A stretch of 64,000 nt of DNA from positions 372,001 to 436,000 of the forward strand of contig JAIVFI010000005.1 of the NCBI GenBank assembly GCA_025558095.1. The letters run 5' to 3'. The notes under the pieces are model-generated. The model was given only the letters and a program-made list of their open reading frames with translations. It did no database searches and had not been told where the DNA came from. This DNA is from Hyaloraphidium curvatum (lineage: Eukaryota; Monoblepharomycota; Hyaloraphidiomycetes; Hyaloraphidiales; Hyaloraphidiaceae). Of this stretch, positions 28,640-39,130 are shown piece by piece. Position numbers and translations under genes: made by a program. How positions within the stretch are numbered: the first letter of the stretch is position 1; the number at the start of each line of letters is the position of its first letter.

Positions 28640-29248
28640 CTACCCTCGCTTCACTACTTCCACAAGGCCCTCGGAAACCAGGTTCTTGTAACGCTCTCCC
28701 TCGTTGCCATCCTGCCACAATGCGAGCCAGGAACCCCAGGAATTGGTGGCCCGCTTTTGCTTGACCAGCTCGAGGTCCTCAAGCTCGGCTCGAAGCTTTC
28801 GAAACAAGTCCTCGTCCATGTGCGGCTTCCGAGCGAATATCTGCACACATTCCGAGTTGAGCATAGTGCTTCCCACGTGGAGGGCAATCCATTCAAAGTC
28901 CGGCCCGTGGCCGATGATCGAAGTTGTGTTGTTCAAGTAAAGCAGGCCGAGCGGAAAGGGGCCTGTCATGCGCCAGTGGAACCGACCGTCGTCCGGTTGC
29001 AGTTGAACGTCCAGCCCCAACGCGCGACTGAATCCCGCGGTGTCCGATGCGTTCAGGCCTTTGTACAACATAGTCTCTTTCATCGTGAGGAGCTTCGTCT
29101 TTGGATCCAGCTGCGCCTCCTCGTAAACGATCCGTACTTCTCTCCTCTTCCGGTAGAAAGGGTTCGTCGAGAACAGCACGTAGTATTCGCCGAGGAGACG
29201 GTCCGACAGCCCGTCCGGCGATGACGGGAAACTGATGAGGGGGGCCAT
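28640..29248 (-). CDS. Lipocalin-like protein
   Basis: Single exon, 202 residues from the ATG at 29248. The frame is open upstream to 29770 but that part overlaps COQ2's 5' end on the other strand and looks non-coding. The N-terminal LLGEYYVLFSTNPFYRKRRE resembles the GxWY strand of lipocalins, followed by alternating strands (REVRIVYEEAQL, FHWRMTGPFPLGLLYL, FEWIALHV) and a C-terminal amphipathic helix (LFRKLRAELEDLELVKQK). This is the shape of a small eight-stranded ligand-binding barrel. There is no signal peptide or disulphide pattern, so an intracellular lipid or pigment carrier is possible. Family call is by eye and moderate. Head-to-head with COQ2, 137 bp between starts. Confidence 0.5.
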   Translation of the reverse strand: MAPLISFPSSPDGLSDRLLGEYYVLFSTNPFYRKRREVRIVYEEAQLDPKTKLLTMKETMLYKGLNASDTAGFSRALGLDVQLQPDDGRFHWRMTGPFPLGLLYLNNTTSIIGHGPDFEWIALHVGSTMLNSECVQIFARKPHMDEDLFRKLRAELEDLELVKQKRATNSWGSWLALWQDGNEGERYKNLVSEGLVEVVKRG

Positions 29249-29385
29249 ATCACCGTCTATCAATCCGACGAGGAGTCCGAGCACCGCAACGGTGCGTGAG
29301 TGTTGAGCGGCAAGGCGGCCCGACTGTTGGGTGCACAGGACGATCGGATCGGATGGGATCCCCCACGCCGTAAACAAACCGCGCG

Positions 29386-30616
29386 ATGTCGGCGCCAAGG
29401 CTCTCGGTGCGACATCTCTACGCGTCTTGCAACGCTTTCCTACCCAGTTCGACGCGATTAGCATGGGGATCGGTCGCGGGAGCGGCCGACGCGTCGCGCC
29501 GAAGTCTTCCAACTGCATCACGATCGCAGAACGCTGTGCTCCACCGACGTGCTCTGCATGTCGTTCCGACACCGACAATGGCCGGCGAGGCGAAGCGCGA
29601 GGCGGGGCCGGGCCCGAAGCGGGGCGAGCTGCCCGCAGTACCTGCAACTCCCGTTCCGCCTCTGTTCCGCCGCTTCCCACCGTGGACCCACCCGTACCTG
29701 TACCTGGTTCGGCTCGACAAACCGGCGGGAACGCTTCTGCTCTATCTTCCCTGCACTTGGTCGATCGCAATGGCCACCTACAGCGACCCGGCCGTCGGGT
29801 TGCCGTACATGGTCTACATGCTGGGCCTCTTTGGTGCCGGGAGCCTCATTATGCGCGGAGCAGGCTGCATTGTGAACGATCTCTGGGACATTGAATTCGA
29901 TAGAAAGGTCGAAAGGACGCGGACGCGGCCGCTGGCGTCGGGAACTGTCAAGGTCCCTCAGGCGCTCGCCTTCCTCGGGCTCAATCTCGCGGCCGGCTTG
30001 GCCGTGCTGACCCAGCTCAACACATTTAGGTGCGATCCGCACACCACTTCAGTTTGCGGCTTCTAACCGTCCCATGCCTAGCATTGCTTTGGGTGCTTCG
30101 TCGTTGCTCCTGGTCGCAAGTTACCCGCTCATGAAGCGGGTCACGTACTGGCCGCAGCTCTTTCTTGGCCTGACCTTCAACTGGGGAGCCCTTTTGGGAT
30201 GGTCGGCAGTTCTGGGCGGCCTCAATCCTTTCGTCTGCCTGCCGCTATATGCCGCGGGCATCCTCTGGACCCTGCATTACGATACCATCTACGCACTGCA
30301 GGACAAGGCCGACGACATCCACGCCGGGGTCAAATCGACCGCCCTGCTCTTCGGCGACAGTGTCACGCAATGGCTGTCGACCTTCGCGGCGGGGAGCGTG
30401 GGACTACTGGCACTCTCCGGCCTTGCCAACGGACAAGGATGGCCCTTCTTTGCTGGAGTGGCCGGTGCAGCTGGACACATGGCTTGGCAGATTGCCACCT
30501 TGAACATTAGGGATCCGAAGGCCGCTTGGGCCAAATTTGTTAGCAATAGGCAAGTAGGGTACATCTTGCTGGCTGGTATCGTGGTCGACATCCTGAGGGA
30601 CCGATTCTTCTCATGA
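29386..30616 (+). CDS. COQ2: 4-hydroxybenzoate polyprenyltransferase
   Basis: Attaches the polyprenyl tail to 4-hydroxybenzoate in ubiquinone synthesis, in the inner mitochondrial membrane. Exons 29386-30029 and 30082-30616 give 392 residues in phase; the 52 bp intron has a TTCTAAC branch site. The first 60 residues are rich in Arg, Ser and Ala with few acids, a mitochondrial presequence. Both aspartate-rich motifs are present: [20 protein letters not shown] and [20 protein letters not shown]. About seven to nine hydrophobic helices fit the UbiA fold. An AATAAA lies five bases after the stop (30621-30626), unusually close. The 3' end faces the coiled-coil gene, 38 bp away. Confidence 0.95.
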
Positions 30617-30620
30617 GCTG

Positions 30621-30626
30621 AATAAA
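30621..30626 (+). terminator. AATAAA polyadenylation-type signal for COQ2
   Basis: Canonical hexamer four bases after the COQ2 TGA. With cleavage some 10-30 bp on, the COQ2 transcript would end near or past the stop codon of the opposite gene at 30655. Confidence 0.5.
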
Positions 30627-30654
30627 GTGGCTTTGCAACAGGCACAAGGGCAGC

Positions 30655-31757
30655 TCAAAGAGCCAATAGGCCCAGCAGAGACTGCTTCAGCTGATCCTGG
30701 GTCTTGGAGTCCTAAAGCATGGGAGGTCAGAAAAGCCGACGTCCAAAAGGCAGCAAAGACCCACCTTGGTAAGGGCACTGGCGGATGCCTTGTAGCTGGC
30801 AATTTCTCTGGAAATCTGCTGGTTGAAAGCACCGAGCTCCGCCTGCTGCGAAAGCTCTGCGGGGAGAATAAGCAGAGTCCGACAAGGTGGTTACGTCGAC
30901 CAACGGAGTTCGGCGGCTTCTTTCTCGAAAGCCCTGGCGATCTTGACGCTGGCGGTGTAGTTGCGATCCAAGCTTTCCAGTACGGCGAGGGCCACGGTCT
31001 GTCGGCATTTGCATCAGGGACGCGAAGTCATCTGACCAGCGATCCTACCTGGAATTTGTCAAAGTCGTGCTTGAGGCGAGCCACGTGCTGCGAAGAATCG
31101 TCTTCCAGCTCGTCGAACTTGCGCTTGAGGGTGGCGACGTTGTCGTCTCTGCCGAAGGCGTGCTTGTAACGAGGCGGCAAGATCGACAAGTGTTCGCGCC
31201 GCCCACATTCCGGACTCGATCGCCTGGGTGACGGTGTTGAACACCTCGATCACTTTGCAGATCTTTTCCGTGATCTCCTTGTCCATGCGCTGCTGCCTTT
31301 CCGCGCTCTTCTTCTTGAACAAAGTCTTCAGACTTCCAAGGAGCAGCGCGGCATCCTTGTCGCCCCTATTGTGGGCGCGTTGTGCATATAGAATACCGGC
31401 GGAAAACGAACGACCCGCGCAGAAAGCCAATTGGTCATTCGACGGTTCGAGGACCGAAACGCGTCCGCGAAAGGTGACGTACCCGAAAGCCAGCGCGCCC
31501 AACCCTCCGGTGAGATCCATGCCTTCGTCCTTGTCCGCGCGCGCTTCGTCGTAAAGGTCTCCGGTATCGAGCTCTTGGTTCGGCGGCATGGTTTTCCTGC
31601 GGCGCGGTTCGGCCAAGAGCGCCTCCTTCCCGGGCTCCGCCTTCCGGCTCAAGGACGTGGGCAGCGCGGCGGCCGGCCGCGTCCGCGTGACGCGTTCCGT
31701 CGCGGGCACAATCCTGTCGGCCGCCACGCCCCTCGTGACTTTGGCGTCGCCGGCCAT
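30655..31757 (-). CDS. Coiled-coil protein A, possible SYCP3/Cor1-like
   Basis: Six exons: 31757-31483, 31365-31207, 31148-31049, 30998-30905, 30856-30765 and 30711-30655, in phase, 258 residues. A basic/acidic N-terminus is followed by ALLLGSLKTLFKKKSAERQQ and continuous helix (ITEKICKVIEVFNTVTQAIE, LKRKFDELEDDSSQHVARLK, ISREIASYKASASALTK) and a short hydrophobic end, DQLKQSLLGLLAL. The motif L-G-x5-FKKK-x3-R and the shape of the end recur in the genes at 51.4-52.3 and 52.5-53.6 kb. Length, acidic tail before the coil and the closing 'LKxSL...L' recall SYCP3/Cor1 meiotic axis proteins, but the match is by eye only. The donor at 31482 (GTACGT) is excellent; without it 39 codons would be retained. 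Confidence 0.65.
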
Positions 31758-31890
31758 GGTGCGAGGTAGACTGGTGTGGCACCGCGATCCTCGACCGTCC
31801 GATCGCGGACGAAACTCAACTATCGACAACAGAGATCAACTACAATTAGCATTTGTATTTGAACGGAATAGAACGGTCCGAGCGCAAGAA

Positions 31891-32736
31891 CTAATAGGGA
31901 CCGGAATAGTAGCCACGGCCGCGGCCCCTGCGTCCAAGCTGGTGAGCACGGGACATGACTGGAAAAGCGATCCGACGCCTCACCTGTATCCGCCACGTCC
32001 ACGGTAGCCTCCATCGTAGTATCCTCCGCGACCACGATAACCTCCTCTGTAACCCCCGCGACCTCGGCCCCGGCCGCGCGTCATGTGCGGGACATTTGTC
32101 CGCTTCGGAGTCACCTGATCGAGACAGCTTGTCAGCAGGGCAAACGAAAACAAAAGCTCGTGCTACCTGCCTTGAGCATCCTGTTCTTAAAGATCGTGTC
32201 GTTGAGGACCATTGCCCCTGCCACCGCCGTCTGGTCGGCAAACTCGATGTACGCGTAGCCCTTCGGGTGGCCGGTGTACTTGTCGCACAAGATGGTCACG
32301 CGATTGATGGTTCCGCAGGCCTTGAAGTGCTCCTGCAGCTCCTCGGGCGTCGAGCTGTAGTCGACGTTCCCGACAAAGATTGATCTGCCGTCGACCTCCT
32401 CCTTCGACTCTGCAAGCCCTCGTCAGACACTTGAAGATTGGGCACAAAGGCAAAACCAACCCTGCGTGGCGCCGGCAGGGTAGAGGTCGTTCTCGACCTC
32501 GCTCTGCATTTTGCGCAGCTTCTCCGCCTCCTCGTCCATCTGGGCAATCCGCTGCTTTAGCTCCTCAATTGACTGCACGTCCAGAGGTGCAAAAAGACGA
32601 GGCGAGGCGTTGAACGTCAGAAAAAGTCGCTCTGAACCGCGGTTGGGGCACCTGCCTTGTCGTCCATGTCCTGGTCGCCTCCCCCAGCCGCGGCATTCTC
32701 CTCCACCGCCGACGCGGCGTGCTCCTCGTCCGCCAT
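31891..32736 (-). CDS. PAB2: Nuclear poly(A)-binding protein, PABPN1/Pab2 type
   Basis: Binds poly(A) tails in the nucleus and influences tail length and RNA decay. Exons 32736-32656, 32572-32461, 32409-32171, 32114-31984 and 31927-31891 give 199 residues in phase. Family order is complete: acidic N-terminus ([20 protein letters not shown]), coiled coil [18 protein letters not shown], linker, RRM with RNP2 [10 protein letters not shown] and RNP1 [17 protein letters not shown], and an Arg/Gly/Tyr tail ending SGPY. Introns 1 and 3 both start GC within AAG|GCAGGT; using the GT four bases on would break the frame, so GC-AG use is inferred. Same strand as and 133 bp upstream of coiled-coil gene A. 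Confidence 0.93.
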
Positions 32737-33190
32737 GTGGATCTATATCTGAGTCGCATTTTGCGCGAAAGGACGCCATCGTGTGGTCGACGAGGTGACG
32801 AAGTGCAACGCGGGGGTTAACCGCGTCCCAGGGGGCCGTGCCACCGCTGCAGCGGGACGGGAGCGTCAGAACTGACTCACATGCAGCGAAGCGGCTCCGG
32901 TCGCTCTTTTTCTTTCTTTCTTTTCTTCGGTTCGGTGGCCTTTCTGTCATTTTATGGCTCTTGTCAAGTTCTTTCTCCAATGATATACGAGCGCGCCGGC
33001 TGCCCCATCGCTGCATGCTACATCCGGCGAGCGAGGCCGCTGCTGTACATACCGGCTACAAGGCCGCCGTGACGAGGAAGTGGGTGGGGGTAGGGGTGTC
33101 CCCGACGGGCACTTAGGCGGTGATCGAGATCGACGCTTCGTCCGCTGTTGACGCTCGCGACCTCGCCACTTTCCTTGAAGCCGCACCGCA
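32737..33190. other. Divergent promoter region between PAB2 and ARO2
   Basis: 454 bp between two outward start codons. It carries a strong T/C tract (32908-32935) on the plus strand. No coding frame supported. Confidence 0.5.
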
Positions 33191-34654
33191 ATGTCGAGCT
33201 TCGGGAACATCTATCGGGCCCACACGTTCGGCGAATCGCACTGCAAAGCCGTCGGCGTCGTGGTCGATGGGGTTCCGCCCGGCTTGCCGCTCACCGAGGC
33301 GGACATCCAGCCGATGCTTAGCCGCAGGCGGCCTGGACAGAGCAAGCTTACCACTCCGGTGCGTTTGGTCGCCGGGAGCCTTCATGAAGACCTCGGCTTA
33401 GCCTTTGCTCCGGAACAGCGCGATGAGAAGGACCAGGTCGTCATCCTCTCGGGCACGGAGATGGGCGTCACTCTGGGAACGCCCATCGCAATGATGGTCA
33501 ACAACCTGGACCAACGGCCCCACGACTACTCGGAGATGGACCAGTACCCGCGTCCGTCGCACGCGGATTACACCTACCTCCTGAAGTACGGCGTCAAAGC
33601 GAGCAGCGGTGGCGGGCGTTCCTCGGCAAGAGAGACGATCGGTGGGCCTGATTCTGCCCGGTGTACCGCTGTTTCAGCTGACGACGGTCGTACAGGTCGT
33701 GTGGCAGCCGCTGCGGTCGCCGAAAAGTACCTGAAACTGGTCCACAACATCGAGGTGGTGGGGTTTGTGGGCTCCGTCGGCAGTGTCTCGGTCTACCGTC
33801 CGGAGGCCTTTGATCCCGACTCGACGAACGAGGAGCAGTTCCTCGAGAAATGGCATGAGTGGTGGAAGGTGCTTGCGACTGTGCAGCGCGAAGACGTGGA
33901 CAAGAGCGACGTGCGGTGTCCGATCCCCGAGTACGCGGACAAGATGAGAGAGGTGCGTCCTTTTGCCTTTCCGCTCGGAACTTTGGCTAATCCGGTTGCG
34001 TTTTGTAGCGTATAGTGAAGGCCAAGGAGGCGAACGACTCGATCGGAGGCACGGTGGTGTGCGTGATCCGGAACCTGCCCGTCGGACTCGGCGAGCCGGC
34101 CTTTGAGAAGCTGGAGGCCAAGCTGGCCCAGGCCATGCTCTCGATTCCCGCGACGAAGGGCTTCGAAGTCGGCTCCGGCTTTGCCGGCACGGACGTTCCC
34201 GGTCACCTGCACAACGACCCCTTCGTGAAGAAGGCGGACGGCTCGCTGGGCACCAAGACGAACTTCTCTGGCGGCATTCAGGGCGGGATCTCGAACGGGG
34301 AGCACGTCTACTTCCGCGTCGCCTTCAAACCGCCGGCGACGATCGGCAAGGCGCAACCGACGGCCAGCTTCACGGGGACCGACGGTGTTCTGGAGGCGAA
34401 GGGCCGGCACGACCCCTGCGTTTTGCCCCGGGCGGTCCCGATCGTGGAGAGCATGGCATTGCTCGCGATCATGGAGTAAGTTCCGCGGGGCTGCTTTGGG
34501 GATTCGATCTAAGCGACTGGTGTTCCGCAGCGCATTGATGGAGCAACTCTCGAGGCAGGCTGCGCGCTCTCTTATCCCGCAATCCGTCACCGACGCTTTG
34601 CCGCCGCGGCTTACGGGCAAGGCGGCCGTTCCGAATGGAGAAGGAAAGCATTAA
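33191..34654 (+). CDS. ARO2: Chorismate synthase
   Basis: Last step of the shikimate pathway: EPSP to chorismate, needing reduced FMN. Exons 33191-33358, 33419-33641, 33696-33952, 34009-34475 and 34531-34654 give 412 residues in phase. Signatures present: [37 protein letters not shown]-type [75 protein letters not shown] and [17 protein letters not shown]. Introns 1 and 2 are 60 and 54 bp without stops, so unspliced RNA stays open; splicing restores the family spacing (TTP-RDEKDQV). Its presence argues against an animal source. Tail-to-tail with the Nab3-like gene, 48 bp apart. Confidence 0.95.
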
Positions 34655-34702
34655 ATTTTGTCTGTACATGCTACAACTAGAAAGCATCACTCTGAGTCTC
34701 GT

Positions 34703-36638
34703 TCACCGCCCACGGTACCCTCCTCTCGGTGCACCGGCGTATCCGCCTCGCTGCGGGGGAGGGCCACTGTAGGAAGGCTGCTGCGGGGGAGGTTGGCCGG
34801 GGTAGAACTGCTGCCCCTGGGGCGGAATGGCACTCGGATACCCGGGGGGCCCGGCCTGGGGCACAGGAGGGTACCCCGGCGCCGCACCGGGAGGACCGGG
34901 CGGCTTCTGACCCGCCATGGAGCCGCTGAGCATGGACAGCAACGAGCTGACGTCCGCCGACTGTGGCGGCACACCGTACCCAGGCTGCATCGGGGGCTGA
35001 CCGGGCATCTGCATCGCGGGCCCTCCGGCGGGCATCTGAGGCACTCCGTAACCGGCAACCGGCGGGCGAGCGGGCGGGGCACCGCCCTGGATGGCTCCGA
35101 GAAGGTTCGACAGCGCGTTGAAGTCCAGGTTCGGAGGGGGGAGGGCGCCGGGGTTGGACGCGAGGGGGACCACGGGTTTGGGTGGGTATGCGGCGGGGGG
35201 AGGGACGGCCATGCCGACGGCGTTCTTCTGCATGCGGACGTCGGCCACGGCCTTGTCCAGACCGACCCGGTCGTACTCTGTGGCGGGAGGCCTGTCAGAC
35301 CCGAAAACAAACCGCATGAGTTCCCGAAACCCACCGACGTATCCAGTGCTGCCGTCAAAGATGAGCATGGTCACGGTTTCGGTGGCGTCGAAGCCACGTT
35401 CGACGAAAACGACCGCACGGACTCCTTCGTAGTTCATTTGCTGCAGGACGAGCTCGAGCGAGAGTTTCGCCGACAGGAACAGAACCTCCACGTGCATGCC
35501 AGCGCCGCGGAACCTGTTCTCGACGTGCAGAACGTACTGCCTGCAGGGGGCGGGCCAAGGTCAAGATGTACGATGGAGGGCAGCGAGACAGCAACCCACT
35601 TGTCGACCTGGCCGATCACGATGACCTGCACTTCGGGAACGTTGGTACCGTACCTGCGCGGAAGCAGGAAGTCCGATGTGCTGATGGGGATGTCCAGGCG
35701 AAGCCTTCCTCCGAGGATGGACATGAGCGGGGAGTCGTTCCTCCCGGGCGGCCCGCCGCGCGAGTAGGGCGGGGAGTAGGATCTGCGCCTCTCCGGACTG
35801 TAGCTATCGCCCCGGTTCCGGCCCCGCGTGCGCTCCCGGGAATCGTACGGACGGTCCCTGGCATCCCTCCTGTCCGAACCGCGGTAGGGACCGAAGCCGC
35901 GCGGGGGCTCGCGGTCCCGGCCGAAAGTCTCGCGCATGGCACGGTCGCGCTCCTGTTCGGCGCGACGCTCCCTCCGGTTCTTTGCGACGGAAAGATCTGG
36001 CACGGAGCGGGCGTCAGGACGAGTTTGGGAGAATACACGGAGCAGATCTGCCCACCGAGCTTGAGGCCGGCCAGCAGGCGGCCGTTCTCCATGCGGATGG
36101 CCTCGAGGACGGACTCGGCATTGTCGTACTGGATGAAGCCGTACGAGTCCTTGATGACGATCTCGTAGACGTCCCCGTACTGGGCAAAGATGCGGGCCAT
36201 CTCCTCCCTGCGATGCGGACTGTGAGCGGGGCGGGGCACGCACGGGACGTCCACGCACTTGCTGGTCTTCTCGGAGGCCAGGTTGCCGACGAACAGGCGG
36301 CTGTCGTTTGGCAGCGAGAACATGACCGAGTTGGGCGACGTGAAGTGCACCTTGTGGTGCGGATTGAAGCGGTACTCGTCGCCGTCTGCGTCCTGCTGGC
36401 CGAACGACGGGCCGGGCGCGGCGGAGGGGTCGTAGAACGGCGCGGCGCCGGGGAATGCGGGCGGGTAGGCGGCGGCGTGGGCGGGCGCGTGGGGCGGCTG
36501 CGCGGCCAGCGCCATCGGCGGCGTCGGCGCGGCGGCGGACGGGGGCGACGCGGAAGGCGGCGACGGCTGCGCGGCCGCGGACGGCTGCTCCGACAGCAGC
36601 TGCAGGATGCCCTCGACGCCGGGCGCCTCGTCGGCCAT
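34703..36638 (-). CDS. RRM protein, Nab3-like
   Basis: Nuclear RNA-binding protein. Exons 36638-36259, 36207-36056, 35996-35600 and 35540-34703 give 588 residues in phase. Order: Pro/Ala-rich N-terminus; one RRM (SRLFVGNLASEKTSKEEMAR, DSYGFIQYDNAESVLEAIRM); a long Arg/Glu/Asp-rich region with NRRERRAEQERDRAM and RDRPYDSRERTRGRNRG; a second folded domain (EVQVIVIGQVDK, GAGMHVEVLFLSAKLSLELV, MNYEGVRAVVFVERGF) like the anticodon-binding-type domain of Nab3 and NCOA5; and a Pro/Gly/Gln tail ending GGYRGR. Nab3 works with Nrd1 in early transcription termination in yeast; whether this protein does is unknown. The junction into the second domain (acceptor CTGCAG before 35540) restores homology best. 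Confidence 0.75.
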
Positions 36639-36821
36639 GGATGGGCGCGCTACTCCGGAACGCTCGACGCCGGCGACTGCGGGGCAGGGGGCGATGTGAG
36701 TGAACGCGTGTTCTCTTTTTTGCGACCTGGTGAGCGCAGCTGCCGGCGCCTAGTGGTGAGAAACCCCTGCTGATCACAGCCTTCTGGACTTCGATCAAGG
36801 TAAGCGTGCGAGGATCCAGCT

Positions 36822-38995
36822 CTATTCGGCCTTTGGACGAGCCGGTTCCCCGGCGGGCGGCAGATCCGGGCTTTCGCCCCCCTGATCTGCCCCACCCTCA
36901 TCGCCCCCTGGCTTGGCGTCCGTCTTCCACAGCCCGGTCTCCTCGAGCGCCTTTACGTACTCTTTGGGCACCGGCACCACCACGGGCTTGAACTTGCGCG
37001 TCAGCAGGTTGAACAGGCTCCCGAAGTAGAGCGCGAACAGCGTGCACGTCATCGTGATCACGTTGTAGGGCATGGAAAAGTCGGGCGTCGGCAGCGCGAC
37101 GAGGATGTTCTCGGACCAGAACCTCCGCGGCTCCGGGCCGAGCACCGTGACGGCGCAGCCGGCCACGTCGAAGCCCCGGTTGGCGTCCGGGGGGTGCTCG
37201 GTGTAGCGCAGGTGCGCGCGCTCGAAGCCGATCTCCACAAAGGTGGTAGTGTTGGCGGGGAGGAGGAGGAGGAGTTCGAGGGAGGCCGGGCGCTCGCGGT
37301 CGCGCGCGGGGAGGTAGTAGATGCGCTGGAGAAGCCCTGGGTGCCACGAGATCGCGCGTCACGGGCCGCAAGACTTGGGTGCCGATCGCAGCAACACACC
37401 TTGGCGCTTCTCGCCTTCGTTCCACACCTGCATCGTGTGGAGGAACATCCGCATCCACCATGGGAGCGCGTCGAAAAGAGCCACGCTAAGGTTCCCGGAC
37501 GTCGGGTTCTCGAGCCGCGTGAGCACCCTCCCGGACTGCAGCCCGTATCCACCGAGGAAGCGGTGCACGTGCAGCGGCGACGGATCATCCAGGCCCACGG
37601 GAAGCGAGCGGTCGAACGCGGAGCCCACGCTGTCCATGTGCGGTAACGCTGGAGGCGGCGGGTCAGCAATAATCCAGGCCAAGTACCCCGGCAGACCACC
37701 CACGGTCCCGCAGATGGTACACCACCGTCCTCCCCGCCGGCGCGGGCCTGTCCTCGCCCTCCACTGCCGGGGGCGCCGGCAGCTGCAGATCGATGCGGCT
37801 CTCCCCGGCCACGGCGCACGGCACGGTGACCTCCCGCTGGAAAAGTCCGGACACCGTCCAGGACGCGGAGTCCATGAGGCGGACGGGGTCCATCACAAGG
37901 GTCATGGATTGGGTGGCGATCATTTCCTCGTAGGGGAACGAAGCGGTCTGCGGCCGCGGGTGAGTCAAGGTCGTCACCGAAAGCAGAGGCACCCACGGCA
38001 GGGCTCCGGTACAGGTCCACCGACATGGAATGGTAGTTGGCATCGTAGATGCGGTAGGGGTTGAGGAGTTGAGATAGGCCCGCCTGGAACGAAGTCGGTC
38101 GAGGAGCCAAAGTGCCGGCGGCGGCGCCCCACCTTTGCCTTGCACGGCAGCATCTTGATCCATGGGGTCAGGTTCTCCGTGCAGGTCGCCTCGCGAGGAA
38201 GGGCAGCAACGCGCAAACGCGTCGCTTGGCAAATCGTCAGCTTCGTTGGACCTCTTGGAGGGGAAGCCCGCCCACCGTTGCCCCGCCCTCCCAGCGGCCG
38301 AAAGCTCAGGGTCGGCTCGGCGGTGTTTTTCGAGTCGATAAAGTTGAGCGAGGCGCAAAAGATGCCCGAAAGCGTGTTGGCCAGGCTCCGCCACCGCTCG
38401 TCGACGCTGGCCGGGGCGGGGACCGGTCGGACGGCGTCCTCACGCGCCCGAGGCAACCACCCACTCATCGTCGCCCTCGAACCACGTCCACAGGTGGACC
38501 CCGGTGGGTCCGGTGGACTGTGGCTGCGCCCCCCACGCCTTGTGGTTCCACCGTCCCTGGGTGAAGGTGAGGTGCCACTCGGAGACGCGCAGCAGCTGGG
38601 TGACGTGGCCGACGGTCCGCGGGAACGCGCCGTAGTGGTTCTCTGCACGTCGCGGAGGGGATGAAGTCGCCGTTGTGCGGTCCCGGGATCGGTGAGGCGC
38701 GTTTGGAGAGATCGCGGCGGGGGAGCCCACCCATCGCGCCCTTCCGGGGAGGAGGGTACCGGAAGCGCGTCGTGAAATTGAATTCGGCCAGCACCATGCC
38801 GCTCGGCAGCGTGCGGAGGCGGAGCACCTCGTCCGACGCGGTGACGCGGGCGGAGGGACGTGGGGAGGCGGCAACAGGGAGGGAGGCCGCGGCACCCAGC
38901 AGGAGCAGCAGGGCGGGCCATGCGAGTGTCCAAAGGGATGCGGAGGACGCATAGCACGGGAAACAGGCCGGCGCTGCCCTCCGGCGCTTCCGCAT
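36822..38995 (-). CDS. PIGT: GPI transamidase subunit PIG-T/Gpi16
   Basis: Part of the ER complex that moves GPI anchors onto proteins. Eight exons: 38995-38731, 38642-38465, 38406-38276, 38224-38133, 38083-37997, 37947-37704, 37648-37400 and 37336-36822, all in phase, 586 residues (human 578). N-terminal signal segment [17 protein letters not shown]; family landmarks [66 protein letters not shown], and near the end [19 protein letters not shown] leading into the single C-terminal transmembrane helix [16 protein letters not shown]. The cytosolic tail is longer and more acidic than usual. Head-to-head with the TPX2-like gene, 135 bp between starts. Confidence 0.93.
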
Positions 38996-39130
38996 CGCTG
39001 CTGCGGGGTACCGGCAGGAAATGGTATCAGGAGTTTAGCGGGGGAAGAACGAGGCCATTTCCCGGGTCTGCTGGTTGAATTGTCGAGACCAATCAACACC
39101 ACCCGAATTCCTGCGACCCTGAGGAGCGCC

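Noticed and set aside
29249-29770. 174-residue N-terminal extension of the lipocalin-like protein
   Set aside because: Overlaps the COQ2 coding start on the other strand and has Arg/Pro/Ser-rich mirror composition; the ATG at 29248 gives a family-sized protein.
32454-32656. GT donor four bases after the GC donors in PAB2
   Set aside because: Using either would put the next exon out of frame and destroy the coil or the Arg/Gly tail.
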